Below, piece after piece: positions 1-6,793 of a stretch of DNA of 35,163 bases (position 1 is the first letter of the stretch; every line of letters starts with the position of its first letter). The stretch comes from Candidatus Aciduliprofundum sp. (GTDB taxonomy: Archaea; Thermoplasmatota; Thermoplasmata; Thermoplasmatales; Aciduliprofundaceae): contig WAKY01000159.1 in the NCBI GenBank assembly GCA_015523135.1, positions 1 to 35,163 on the forward strand. The letters run 5' to 3'. The notes beneath the pieces were generated by a model that worked only from the letters and a program-made list of their open reading frames with translations, did not search any database and had not been told where the DNA came from. Position numbers and translations under genes: made by a program.

Positions 1-156
1 CCAAGATTCCAAACACCTTTCTGGACAGAAGAGATAAATCTTATGCTAAAGATAAAGAAGAAAGCAGAACAGCAGAGCTTGGCTAAATACGGCTTAGATT
101 ATGTAACAGATACCTATTTGCCAGAGAAGCTCACTGAGCTAGGGGTTATGTCTTAA
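1..156 (+). CDS. top6A: C-terminal end of DNA topoisomerase VI subunit A (partial)
   Basis: The reading frame is open from the first base and ends at TAA 154-156, giving 51 C-terminal residues; the start lies outside the window. The tail has the pattern KKKAEQQSLAKYGLDYVTD followed by a YLPEKL motif, which I recognise as the end of the A (Spo11-like) subunit of archaeal topoisomerase VI, the type IIB enzyme that relaxes supercoils and decatenates DNA. The catalytic tyrosine and Toprim domain are not in the window, so the call rests on the tail alone. It is convergent with the next gene, and their 3' ends overlap by 18 bases. Confidence 0.65.
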   Translation, partial: PRFQTPFWTEEINLMLKIKKKAEQQSLAKYGLDYVTDTYLPEKLTELGVMS

Positions 157-435
157 TTTTTTAATTCCTCTTTTTATGTCCTTCTCTGTAAATTGCACAG
201 TCACCTTTTGCTCCTTCACAACCTTGTCTATATTTCTCTTCAAAACTTCTGTGAAAAGGGAGATTATATCACCATTATCTCCTTCAAATCTTATTGCCTC
301 ATAAATTCTATCATTCTTGACAAGAGAGAGAACTGCGATGCCCTCATACTCTCCCACTTCATAAGTGTCAATTACAATCTCTCCATCCCAGTCTTTTACA
401 ATCTTCTGGAGCTCATCAATGCTTTCCACCTTCAT
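139..435 (-). CDS. Hypothetical 98-aa protein
   Basis: I do not recognise a family. The protein is small and charged and has no signal peptide or membrane segment. It shows an alternating beta/alpha pattern (DGEIVIDTYEVGEYEGIAVLSL) and a basic C-terminus ending TEKDIKRGIKKLRHNP. The ATG at 435 lies about 30 bases downstream of a TATA-like box (461-467), which fits a leaderless transcript. It follows ribH by 38 bases but probably has its own promoter. A frameshifted copy of its C-terminus lies at 7152-7217 on the other strand, so the family is, or was, present more than once in this genome. Confidence 0.7.
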   Translation of the reverse strand: MKVESIDELQKIVKDWDGEIVIDTYEVGEYEGIAVLSLVKNDRIYEAIRFEGDNGDIISLFTEVLKRNIDKVVKEQKVTVQFTEKDIKRGIKKLRHNP

Positions 436-460
436 TTTAAATAATAAAAGATAAAAAAGG

Positions 461-467
461 ATATAAA
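461..467 (-). promoter_or_regulatory. TATA box of the 98-aa gene
   Basis: Minus strand reads TTTATAT about 26-32 bases before the ATG at 435. This is the archaeal distance for transcription to begin at or next to the start codon, so the gene is probably leaderless. The call comes from sequence pattern and spacing only. Confidence 0.45.
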
Positions 468-473
468 TTTTTC

Positions 474-893
474 TCAGCTAATATCCTTTAATCTCCTGAC
501 AAGCTTTACAGCGGCTTCTACAGCATCTCTTGCCTTTTCAATCCTTGCCTCTGCCTGCAATCTTGATTCTCCTGGACCTGAGATTCCTAGTGTAACAGGT
601 TTTCCAAATTCCACGCTCAAATCTTCTATTTTCCTAGCCGCATTCTGCATAACAATCTCATCGTGCTCCGTCTCGCCTTCAATGACCGCGCCGAGGGTTA
701 CAACTGCATCTACATCTTTCTTTTCCAGTAATTTTCTTACGAGAAGAGGTATATCAAATGTTCCAGGAGCTTTTAATACGTACTTCACTTCCGCACCTAA
801 AAACTTGGCATGTTCTTTTGCACGCTCAAGCATCATCATTGTTATGTCGTAGTTGTACTCACTTACCACTATTCCCAAATTTATTTTATCCAT
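474..893 (-). CDS. ribH: 6,7-dimethyl-8-ribityllumazine synthase (RibH)
   Basis: Cytoplasmic enzyme that condenses 5-amino-6-ribitylaminouracil with 3,4-dihydroxy-2-butanone 4-phosphate (the product of RibB, encoded upstream) to make 6,7-dimethyl-8-ribityllumazine, the substrate of riboflavin synthase. About 139 aa, normal for the family. Family motifs are visible in order: SEYN near the N-terminus, APGTFDIPL, GAVIEGETEHDE with the catalytic-region histidine, and GISGPGESRLQAEAR near the C-terminus. I chose the ATG at 893 because GGAGGT (906-901) lies 7 bases upstream; the longer GTG start at 902 would place that Shine-Dalgarno inside the gene. It is the last gene of the ribB-ribL-ribC-ribH operon. 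Confidence 0.95.
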   Translation of the reverse strand: MDKINLGIVVSEYNYDITMMMLERAKEHAKFLGAEVKYVLKAPGTFDIPLLVRKLLEKKDVDAVVTLGAVIEGETEHDEIVMQNAARKIEDLSVEFGKPVTLGISGPGESRLQAEARIEKARDAVEAAVKLVRRLKDIS

Positions 894-905
894 ACTCTTC
901 ACCTC

Positions 906-1388
906 CTAATGTCTATATCCTCCAACATTCACAGGTCCTACATCTTTAAATCCTTGTCTCTGTCCCGTACCTGCCATCTTTCTCAATTTCTCAGGATTGA
1001 AGAGAAGCCAATAAGCATTCTGAGCATGCTCTCTAGCTCTCCTATCTGCTAACCAGGCAAGCTCTTTCTCATCCTTCGCTTCATCCTCATGCACAAACAC
1101 TTCAATTATGTGGGTATTGGTAAGCAGTTGCGCTTGAATCAGGCCCAATGAGGCTTCATGGGCACATTGCTTATCAATGGGCTTTGGCCCAGGCATGCCT
1201 AGGGCAATAACTATATCACACTCTTCCTCTTCAATGAGTTTTTTAGCAGCCACTGGCAAATCTTTGACGCCAGGCACGGTGCGACGTATTATCTTGAATC
1301 CCGTGCCCATCTTGCGAAGCTCGTCTTCGGCAGCAGAGCCCATATCGTATCGGGCAAATGTAGTATCAACGATTCCTATCTTTCGCAT
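906..1388 (-). CDS. ribC: Riboflavin synthase, archaeal type (RibC)
   Basis: Catalyses dismutation of two 6,7-dimethyl-8-ribityllumazine molecules to riboflavin plus the ribitylaminouracil precursor. This is the archaeal enzyme, structurally related to lumazine synthase and unrelated to bacterial RibE. Motifs include MRKIGIVDTTFARYDMG at the N-terminus, RRTVPGVKDLP, and ALGMPGPKPIDKQCAHEASLG in the active-site half. About 160 aa, normal length. The ATG at 1388 gives the conserved beginning and overlaps the end of ribL by 23 bases, so the two are translationally coupled; an ATG at 1397 is possible but adds only three residues. ribH follows 12 bases downstream. Confidence 0.95.
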   Translation of the reverse strand: MRKIGIVDTTFARYDMGSAAEDELRKMGTGFKIIRRTVPGVKDLPVAAKKLIEEEECDIVIALGMPGPKPIDKQCAHEASLGLIQAQLLTNTHIIEVFVHEDEAKDEKELAWLADRRAREHAQNAYWLLFNPEKLRKMAGTGQRQGFKDVGPVNVGGYRH

Positions 1389-1815
1389 ATAAATCATCCA
1401 CCCTATCCACAATTTTGAATATTATCTTTCTAGTTCCGTTTAAATCACTATCTCCATATTTCTTTAAACGAACAACTCTAACCTTTAAGCCCCTTTTTTT
1501 ACATTCTTCCTCAATTTCCTCCTCGCTGAATTTCTGGTCGTATCCCAGCACTATTATATCTGGCTTCACATCCTCCACTGTTTTGTACATATCATCCTCG
1601 TGACCGAGAACAGCCCTATCTACAGGCTTTAAAGATTCAACCATAAATCTCCTTATTTCTTCGTTCATAATTGGCCTGTGCTTTAACCTTTCCACGGTGG
1701 AATCCCTTGCTACAACTACTACGAGCTCATCGCCAAGCTTCTTTGCCTCTTGGAGAAAGAGCACATGTCCAGGATGTAGAATATCAAACACTCCAGTGGC
1801 CATTACTCTGACCAT
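1366..1815 (-). CDS. ribL: FAD synthetase, archaeal nucleotidyltransferase (RibL)
   Basis: Transfers AMP from ATP to FMN to make FAD. It belongs to the cytidylyltransferase-like superfamily: the N-terminus VRVMATGVFDILHPGH carries the HxGH nucleotide-binding motif, and the LNGTRK stretch near the C-terminus corresponds to the second phosphate-binding motif of the family. 149 aa, as expected for archaeal RibL. The start at 1815 overlaps the ribB stop by 13 bases. An ATG at 1803 would form a TAATG overlap but would remove the first beta strand (VRVM), so 1815 is preferred. It sits between ribB and ribC, so one transcript covers riboflavin and its conversion to FAD. Confidence 0.93.
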   Translation of the reverse strand: MVRVMATGVFDILHPGHVLFLQEAKKLGDELVVVVARDSTVERLKHRPIMNEEIRRFMVESLKPVDRAVLGHEDDMYKTVEDVKPDIIVLGYDQKFSEEEIEEECKKRGLKVRVVRLKKYGDSDLNGTRKIIFKIVDRVDDLYAKDRNR

Positions 1816-2522
1816 TTAAACCACGCATCCAAAATGTTCTTTCCCTCTAAAAATATTATCCCTCGCTCTTCTGCAAAGCGTCTTGCGCCTTCCTTACTCA
1901 TTGAGTTCCCATCCTCTGCAAGAATCTCTACGATTGTTGCTGAGGGTACGAGCCCTGCCATTTCCATAAGGGCTGTGGATAGCTCTGTATGTCCTCTTCT
2001 ATTCTTTAATCCTGAAGATATGAGTAGATGCACATGTCCGGGAGATATGAACTCTTCTCCAAATTTCTTCATCGGCTCTTCCATATTATCTATTCTTTTC
2101 AAGAAATTTGCAAATTCCTTTATCGTTTTTGCCCTATCCTTGTCAGGTATGCCTGTAAAATTGTCTCTGTGATTTATGGTAACTGAGAAAGAGGGTATCG
2201 TATCGTACCTGACCTTTGGAGTTAAATACTTGAATATTGGGTAACCGCTTCTTTGAAATATCTCGTGCAAATATGGCAAGCCAATTCTATCCGCATAATT
2301 CTTTGGCAGGGTGGTGCATATTAACCCTCCACCTTCTCTGCGCATAAATCTAATCTTTTCTGGAGTTATGAATTGAGAGGCAATCACAATATCCGTCTCT
2401 TCTTCCCTTCCCTCACTGTCAAATATGAATACGAATTCTCCACGTCTTAATACTTCTATTGCTTTTTCAATCACGAGCCTTTCATTCTTCTCGTTATTAA
2501 AAACTTGTTGATTATAACTCAA
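1803..2522 (-). CDS. ribB: 3,4-dihydroxy-2-butanone 4-phosphate synthase (RibB)
   Basis: Converts ribulose 5-phosphate to 3,4-dihydroxy-2-butanone 4-phosphate plus formate, which supplies the four-carbon unit used by RibH. About 239 aa, slightly longer than the bacterial single-domain enzyme, as is usual in archaea. Visible motifs: FDSEGREEETD (acidic metal and substrate loop), GGGLICTTL, DRAKTIKEFA, and SPGHVHLL with GHTELSTALMEMAGL. The start is uncertain. No ATG lies at the N-terminus; TTG at 2522 is the longest choice and falls inside a palindrome, while GTG at 2474 would still keep the domain. First gene of the riboflavin operon, divergent from amt. Confidence 0.93.
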   Translation of the reverse strand: MSYNQQVFNNEKNERLVIEKAIEVLRRGEFVFIFDSEGREEETDIVIASQFITPEKIRFMRREGGGLICTTLPKNYADRIGLPYLHEIFQRSGYPIFKYLTPKVRYDTIPSFSVTINHRDNFTGIPDKDRAKTIKEFANFLKRIDNMEEPMKKFGEEFISPGHVHLLISSGLKNRRGHTELSTALMEMAGLVPSATIVEILAEDGNSMSKEGARRFAEERGIIFLEGKNILDAWFKWSE

Positions 2523-2533
2523 TTTTGAGTTAT
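2514..2533. promoter_or_regulatory. Perfect palindrome at the ribB start, candidate operator
   Basis: ATAACTCAA-TT-TTGAGTTAT is a perfect 9-bp inverted repeat with a 2-bp centre. It lies 18-48 bases downstream of the ribB TATA-like box, so it covers the likely transcription start and the TTG start codon, the classic place for a repressor to block transcription. Archaeal riboflavin genes are known to be controlled in many lineages by RbkR, a riboflavin-kinase/regulator fusion. That this is an RbkR site is inference; no rbkR gene is in the window. Confidence 0.55.
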
Positions 2534-2550
2534 CAATATGAAAAATTGTT

Positions 2551-2562
2551 AAAAAGTATAAA
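2551..2562 (-). promoter_or_regulatory. TATA box of the rib operon
   Basis: Minus strand reads TTTATACTTTTT after a G-rich AAAGGG stretch. It is the only good TATA match upstream of ribB and puts initiation within about 15 bases of the TTG start, next to the palindrome. Confidence 0.5.
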
Positions 2563-2579
2563 ACCCTTTAAAACCTTTG

Positions 2580-2613
2580 TGAATATATGTTCATCTTATT
2601 GAATATATGTTCA
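2580..2613. promoter_or_regulatory. Tandem TGAA-N6-TTCA operators upstream of amt
   Basis: Two identical 14-base copies of TGAATATATGTTCA occupy 2580-2593 and 2600-2613, exactly 20 bp apart (about two helical turns). Each is a partial palindrome, TGAA-N6-TTCA. The geometry resembles the GGAA-N6-TTCC operators of the nitrogen repressor NrpR in methanogens, but the outer bases differ. They sit between the divergent ribB and amt TATA boxes. Control of amt by nitrogen is inference from gene content. Confidence 0.5.
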
Positions 2614-2629
2614 AAAATTTCAAAAAATG

Positions 2630-2638
2630 TTTAAATAT
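2630..2638 (+). promoter_or_regulatory. TATA box of amt
   Basis: TTTAAATAT preceded by an A-rich stretch, about 50 bases before the chosen ATG. Expected initiation near 2660 would leave a short leader containing the Shine-Dalgarno sequence GGAGATGAT (2675-2683). Confidence 0.45.
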
Positions 2639-2687
2639 GTTATCAACGATTCCCGTAGAGTATTAGAAAACACAGGAGATGATGAAA

Positions 2688-3893
2688 ATGCTGGATACGG
2701 GTAGTGATGGATTTATGCTGATAGCGGCTGCACTGGTTTTCATTATGACTCCCGGACTTGCACTTTTCTACGGTGGCTTAGTTAACAAAAAGAACTCTGT
2801 TGCAATGATGATGCAGAACTTCTTCTCTGCAGGATGGACGACCATACTCTGGGTACTTTTTGGATTTAGTCTTGCCTTCGGAGCAGATGTGGCGGGAATA
2901 ATTGGCGGAGGCCATTATTTCTTCCTCTTAAATATGACACCAAAAACTCTATTCCCGGGTGATGGTGGAGTAATAAGCATGTACACATTTATGATTTACC
3001 AACTGATGTTTGCAATTATTACCCCAGTGCTTATGACAGGGGCCTTTGCAGATAGAATGAAATTCAAGGGATTTATAGTATTTATAACACTTTGGCTATT
3101 CTTAGTGTACTTCCCATTCGCCCACTGGCTCTGGGGTGGTGGATTCTTACAACAATGGGGAGTCGAGGATTTCGCTGGAGGAATTGTAGTTCATACTAGT
3201 GCAGGATTTGGGGCCCTAGCAGCTGTGTTCTACCTTGGAAGGAGATTACATCCAAAACCGGGTAATCATAGCATCCCACTAATTGTACTTGGCACGGCAC
3301 TTCTATGGTTCGGCTGGTTCGGATTCAACGCTGGAAGTGCTTTGAGAGTTGATGCAGATACAAATGTGGCATTTATAAACACTATGATTGCTGCGGCATT
3401 TGCAGCCGTAACATGGATGTTCTGGGACTATGCTGTGCATAAGAGATGGAGTAGCATAGGATTCTTAACGGGTTCCATAGCCGGTCTGGCAACAATAACC
3501 CCTGCAGCGGGATTTGTAAATCCTCAAGCGGCTATGCTTATAGGCATCCTTGCAGCCTTGATTTCACACTGGGCTGTGGACTTTGTACATAAGAAGGGCT
3601 GGGACGATGCATTGGATGTATGGGGTGTACACGGAATAGGTGGATTCACTGGTATAATTTTGCTTGGAATCTTGGGAAGTGCAGCCATCAACGGTGCTAA
3701 TGGATTGATCTATGGCGGAGTTACATTCTTTGGAAAGCAGGTAGTAGCAGCGTGTCTTACAGCGGTGTATGCGTTTCTTGTAACCTATGGCATTGCATGG
3801 TTAACTGATAAAATTACACCTCTCAGAGTATCCGAGGAAGAAGAAGAGAAGGGCCTTGATGAGTCTGAATTCCTAGAGACTGCATATTCCTAA
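2688..3893 (+). CDS. amt: Ammonium transporter (Amt/Mep/Rh family)
   Basis: Integral membrane channel for ammonium uptake, about 11 transmembrane helices, about 400 aa as expected. The family signature is present as DFAGGIVVHTSAGFGAL, with the first pore histidine in VVHTSAG and the second in WGVHGIGGFTG. The N-terminus TPGLALFYGGLVNKKN and the cytosolic tail LRVSEEEEEKGLDESEF also match. Three in-frame ATGs exist (2679, 2682, 2688). I chose 2688 because GGAGATGAT at 2675-2683 is best spaced for it. No GlnK gene lies next to it, which is unusual since amt and glnK are commonly linked; downstream is degenerate sequence. Confidence 0.95.
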   Translation: MLDTGSDGFMLIAAALVFIMTPGLALFYGGLVNKKNSVAMMMQNFFSAGWTTILWVLFGFSLAFGADVAGIIGGGHYFFLLNMTPKTLFPGDGGVISMYTFMIYQLMFAIITPVLMTGAFADRMKFKGFIVFITLWLFLVYFPFAHWLWGGGFLQQWGVEDFAGGIVVHTSAGFGALAAVFYLGRRLHPKPGNHSIPLIVLGTALLWFGWFGFNAGSALRVDADTNVAFINTMIAAAFAAVTWMFWDYAVHKRWSSIGFLTGSIAGLATITPAAGFVNPQAAMLIGILAALISHWAVDFVHKKGWDDALDVWGVHGIGGFTGIILLGILGSAAINGANGLIYGGVTFFGKQVVAACLTAVYAFLVTYGIAWLTDKITPLRVSEEEEEKGLDESEFLETAYS

Positions 3894-4096
3894 CCGGAAT
3901 TTTTACTTCTCCCTTTATTTTTATTGTAAAGGTAAATTGTAAGGTTATTATATTGATTTAATAAAAGAACTAGAAAGTAAGCAGCGAAAATTGCAGATGG
4001 AATGGAGTTTTGATGAGATTAGGGAGAAGGACAAAAGGTTCGGATCCTGGAAGCCTTTGGGCCGGAGTATTTAAAGAAGATAAGAGGTGAGGTTTG
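3894..4096 (+). other. Intergenic stretch with a short degenerate ORF
   Basis: No convincing gene. An open frame with stops at both ends runs from about 3934 to 4074 and could encode only a 25-aa peptide from the ATG at 3997 (MEWSFDEIREKDKRFG...). The upstream in-frame residues (LIKELESKQRKLQ) look like coding sequence without a start, so this may be a scrap of a former gene. A T-rich run follows the amt stop and may serve as its terminator (archaeal terminators are oligo-T); there is no strong hairpin. Confidence 0.3.
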
Positions 4097-4195
4097 ATGG
4101 AAGTAGTGGAGAACGAAAAATCTGGAATTGAAGAGGAGCGAATCCAGACGAACCCTGATACAAAAGTAGCGGGCCAGGAGGGATTCGGCAAATAA
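4097..4195 (+). CDS. Possible 32-aa acidic peptide
   Basis: ATG at 4097 follows a purine-rich GAGGTGAGG sequence that could serve as a ribosome binding site. The product is 32 aa, acidic and polar, with no recognisable domain. Its reading frame ends where a different frame becomes protein-like (next entry), so the two may be one frameshifted gene. It lies at the head of a chain of overlapping small genes. Confidence 0.3.
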   Translation: MEVVENEKSGIEEERIQTNPDTKVAGQEGFGK

Positions 4196-4203
4196 GTGAC
4201 TTT

Positions 4204-4338
4204 TTGGAAAAGATACAATACCCTGCAGAGAAAATACCTGAGAAAGCCGAAGAAATCTGGAGGGAATGGCTAAGGACTGGGCATTGGTGGGAGCCTTCTG
4301 AGCAGGAGATTTTAGCATTTTTGGAGGGAGAGATATAA
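4204..4338 (+). CDS. Possible 44-aa protein or frameshifted C-terminus
   Basis: The frame is open from 4159 to the TAA at 4336-4338 and is clearly protein-like (AEEIWREWLRTGHWWEPSEQ then an EILAFLEGEI end). The only start inside it is TTG at 4204, without a well-placed Shine-Dalgarno. Its stop overlaps the next ATG (TAATG), a typical coupling signal, which supports translation through this frame. It may be the C-terminal part of the preceding small ORF after a frameshift. Function unknown. Confidence 0.4.
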   Translation: MEKIQYPAEKIPEKAEEIWREWLRTGHWWEPSEQEILAFLEGEI

Positions 4339-4577
4339 TGAAGTGGCCATATAAGTTGGAGATTTTGTGGAGCACAGGAGATTTGACAGAGAGCAGGATA
4401 ACGGAGACAGAAAAAGAAATGATAGAAGAATACGGCTCTCTTTACATTCTAATGAGGTATGAACTGCAAGGAGAGCCAAATGCTAGGCCAGTGAGTTATC
4501 AGGTGTGGGATAAAGAGGATAATCCGTTAATACCGATAGATACACAGCCCAGAGCGGAGGAATCAGCATCTGCATAA
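4338..4577 (+). CDS. Hypothetical 79-aa protein
   Basis: No family recognised. Soluble, acidic, with an extended-strand N-terminal half (KWPYKLEILWSTGD) and a helical KEMIEEYGSLYILMRYEL segment, then a polar tail. GGAGGGAGAG lies just upstream, and the ATG overlaps the previous stop (TAATG). Its own stop overlaps the next start in the same way, so it is part of one coupled operon running to 6265. Confidence 0.6.
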   Translation: MKWPYKLEILWSTGDLTESRITETEKEMIEEYGSLYILMRYELQGEPNARPVSYQVWDKEDNPLIPIDTQPRAEESASA

Positions 4578-4690
4578 TGTACTACATAAGGGATATGGAA
4601 ACAGGAGAGATAGCTGATAAGGCAGAAACATTGGAAGAAGCGCTTGAGAAGTTGAAAGAGAGAGGCAGTGGAATACGGGAGATAGTATGA
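4577..4690 (+). CDS. Hypothetical 37-aa protein
   Basis: Very small gene with TAATG overlap at its start and ATGA overlap at its end, which argues that it is translated by coupling. The product begins MYYIRDMETGEIADKAE and continues as an amphipathic helix (LEEALEKLKERG). Possible protein-protein interaction peptide; no family known to me. Confidence 0.55.
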   Translation: MYYIRDMETGEIADKAETLEEALEKLKERGSGIREIV

Positions 4691-6033
4691 GCATATCCAA
4701 AGCAGTTCTAGGGGTTCTTCGGAGAAATCCAAATCTCACATGGACACCAAAGAGTTTGCAGTATGAAGCATTGAGAAGGAACATTCCTTTGAGTTATGAG
4801 AATGCGAAGAAGATTTTGCAAAGATATGGCTCTCGGATTTCCCGGGGCCAATATATTTTTTCACCCCAAAGGGACAGCATGTTACATTCAAAGGGACAAA
4901 AGGGGACATATTTTAGGGGTATGTTACATTTGAGTAGAGAGAGTGTAGAACTTAGAAAATCTGAGAATAGATGTAACAAAGGGACATGTTACAAATCTGA
5001 GGGGTATGTTCCATTGTTTAGGAGAATGTTAGCAGTCATGACGGGAGAGAGTATGAGAAGAAAAACTATATCTCCACAGGATTTTTTGAGAGGTCCGTAC
5101 CTTTATGGTATAGGAAACGCAGAGACAAAGAGAATTTATTTCTACAGATTGAGAGATTTAGGGGTTCTGCAAAGGATAGGGAGAGGGAAATACAGGGTAA
5201 ATGTGGATAGAGCGAGAGAGTTAATGGAAGAAGGGGCACCCCTAGGGGTACATGGTAGAAATGAAGGGACAGATGTTAGAAAAGGGGACAATTTAATTAC
5301 AATATCGCACCATTTTAGAATTAAAAAGCCCATTCCGTTAAGAGAAGAAGAGCTTGGCATAATCTCAAAATATCTGTGGAGCAAAGAGCCGATAAAAGAT
5401 TATGTGAATGGAATTTATCTTGAAGCATATCCAACGGGAGATAGGGACAGGTCTCACGGGTTAAAGATAAAAACTGCGGGTGCAACCTTCCACATCACAT
5501 ACTCTTACAAGAAAGGAATTGCCAAAGTTATGATTTATCCAAAGAGGAAAGAAATGTGGGAATTCTATGCAGAAAAGCTATTTGGCAAAGAATTCGTGGA
5601 TAGGGCCATAAGGATAGGCATATCTTCTCATTTTGGATTTAATTTGGATGAGATAAGCAAGGTTCTCTGGGAAGGAGAGGAGATAAAGATAACACTCAAC
5701 AAGAGTGATTTTGGTCCATCTGGAGATTTGGAGTTTGAAGGTGTGAGTGAGGAGGGAGGAGAATTGGCGAAGAAGCTCATAGAGAACAAGTTGGAGCTTG
5801 TGGGAAAGATAGTGGATGAATACGAAGTTCTTAAAAGAAGGTTAGATGAAATATCCGCAAATCTCTATTTCCAGCAGTCTAGCAAGGATGTAGATGAGTT
5901 AAGGGAGAAGATAAAGGAGTTAGAAAAGGATGTGAGAGAGATAAAAGACCATGTAGTTCTCCACACGAGGTTCATAAACCTGATGTTGAAAGATTATCCG
6001 AATTTTGGTGGGGAGGTTGAGGGTTATGCGTGA
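4687..6033 (+). CDS. 448-aa protein with two winged-helix-like segments and a C-terminal coiled coil
   Basis: Not assigned to a known family. Residues 1-60 look like a winged helix: VLRRNPNLTWTPKSLQYEAL, then a recognition-helix-like stretch and a wing ending in GQYIF. A second one at about 115-175 has PQDFLRGPYLYGIGNAETKR, YFYRLRDLGVLQRI and GKYRV. The middle (about 205-370) is an alpha/beta region with strands such as GATFHITYSYKKGIAKVMIYP. The end (about 385-435) is a heptad-rich coiled coil (ELREKIKELEKDVREIKDHV), which suggests a dimer. It could be a transcription factor or a plasmid/virus-type DNA-binding protein. The linker DNA (4868-4993) carries repeated TGTTACA and AAAGGGACA motifs. 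ATG overlaps the previous stop (ATGA). Confidence 0.7.
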   Translation: MSISKAVLGVLRRNPNLTWTPKSLQYEALRRNIPLSYENAKKILQRYGSRISRGQYIFSPQRDSMLHSKGQKGTYFRGMLHLSRESVELRKSENRCNKGTCYKSEGYVPLFRRMLAVMTGESMRRKTISPQDFLRGPYLYGIGNAETKRIYFYRLRDLGVLQRIGRGKYRVNVDRARELMEEGAPLGVHGRNEGTDVRKGDNLITISHHFRIKKPIPLREEELGIISKYLWSKEPIKDYVNGIYLEAYPTGDRDRSHGLKIKTAGATFHITYSYKKGIAKVMIYPKRKEMWEFYAEKLFGKEFVDRAIRIGISSHFGFNLDEISKVLWEGEEIKITLNKSDFGPSGDLEFEGVSEEGGELAKKLIENKLELVGKIVDEYEVLKRRLDEISANLYFQQSSKDVDELREKIKELEKDVREIKDHVVLHTRFINLMLKDYPNFGGEVEGYA

Positions 6034-6265
6034 ATTGAAGAGGTTTCAGATAAAGAGGATAATAGAGGAGGCTATGAGGATCACGAATGATATAACTCTC
6101 AGGGAGGATGTAAGGCTGGAGGATATTTACAAGATAGTGGAGGCCGTGAAGGGTGAGAGATTGACGAAGAGGGAGAAACAGATGATTGCAGCCATCGTTA
6201 AGAGAAGCTATCCAACCTATAGAGAATTGGAGAACAATGAGTTGAAGGTAATTGTGATGGTATAG
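6026..6265 (+). CDS. Hypothetical 79-aa helical protein
   Basis: Starts MRELKRFQIKRIIEEAMR and is predicted almost entirely helical and basic (VRLEDIYKIVEAVKGERLTKREKQMIAAIVKRSYPTY is the general pattern, in which TKREKQM could begin a recognition helix). The ATG overlaps the end of the 448-aa gene (ATGCGTGA), so the two are coupled. Probably a partner or small regulator; no family recognised. Confidence 0.6.
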   Translation: MRELKRFQIKRIIEEAMRITNDITLREDVRLEDIYKIVEAVKGERLTKREKQMIAAIVKRSYPTYRELENNELKVIVMV

Positions 6266-6408
6266 TAATATCAAATTTTGAGAGCATTCTCAATCATATG
6301 CACCAACCTTAACAAAAATATTAAGGATGATGCACCAGAATGAGAAATCATTTATAATCTCGCCTATTAGCAAAAATCTCTGGGATAAATAATAATCTTA
6401 TGTGAATC
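6266..6408. other. Non-coding gap between convergent small-gene groups
   Basis: No ORF or RNA gene seen. AT-rich, containing several near-repeats of GATGCACC/ATGCACCA at 6298-6337. It separates the plus-strand operon ending at 6265 from minus-strand mini-genes. Confidence 0.3.
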
Positions 6409-6522
6409 TTACAAGAGAAAGTAAAGTAATGCTGCAACCACAAAATTTGCAATTCCAAATATGAACCACGCCCAATTAATTTGTCTTTTCTCCTTCTCAT
6501 TTTCGGAGTTTACTATATACAT
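6409..6522 (-). CDS. 37-aa single-pass membrane peptide
   Basis: ATG at 6522 to TAA at 6409 encodes a charged N-terminus (NSENEKEKRQ) followed by one hydrophobic helix (WAWFIFGIANFVVAALLYFLL) reaching the C-terminus, the layout of a small tail-anchored protein. It is the third in a run of tiny membrane ORFs on this strand. GGGAG lies unusually close (2 bases) to the ATG. No family known. Confidence 0.45.
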   Translation of the reverse strand: MYIVNSENEKEKRQINWAWFIFGIANFVVAALLYFLL

Positions 6523-6535
6523 TCTCCCTAGGGAG

Positions 6536-6655
6536 TTATATGATTCCAAAGTAATCTAGAATCATCCAAAGAGCTATAAGTCCAGCTATCCCAAAATAAA
6601 TCTTGCTCATTGTAGGTATCTTCCGTCTCTTCCTTTTATGGGTTGTGTAATTCAT
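6536..6655 (-). CDS. 39-aa single-pass membrane peptide
   Basis: Product begins with a strongly basic segment (THKRKRRKIPTM) followed by one membrane helix (IYFGIAGLIALWMILDYFGII). The basic start predicts the N-terminus inside the cell. The ATG directly follows the stop of a 16-codon ORF (6656-6706), in which AAAGGAT gives a plausible ribosome binding site. Member of the tiny membrane ORF run at 6409-6982. Confidence 0.45.
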   Translation of the reverse strand: MNYTTHKRKRRKIPTMSKIYFGIAGLIALWMILDYFGII

Positions 6656-6707
6656 TTAATATCCTTTCTTTTTACTCGATGCCATATCGTAGATAACTGC
6701 TCTCATA

Positions 6708-6793
6708 TCACCACGGGTAAGTAAGTATTGCCATAATAAATCCGAAGATTCCCATTCCTAGCATGATGAGGCCAAGGAGCGTATTTCCGTTTA
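6708..6793 (-). other. Hydrophobic frame continuing after the 62-aa gene, possible frameshifted extension
   Basis: Directly after the stop of the 62-aa gene another frame runs to TGA 6708 and encodes NGNTLLGLIMLGMGIFGF and MAILTYPW, a clear membrane helix. It has no start codon except an internal ATG giving 18 residues (6764). Either it is a very short peptide or the upstream gene has suffered a frameshift near 6793 and originally ended here. Confidence 0.35.

Noticed and set aside
193..444. Plus-strand 83-codon frame
   Set aside because: Lies antisense within the better-supported 98-aa gene and has no promoter or family signature.
4037..4047. GGTTCGGATCC resembling a tRNA T-arm
   Set aside because: The flanks cannot pair as a five-base T stem, there is no acceptor or anticodon arm, and the loop lacks the A58 consensus.
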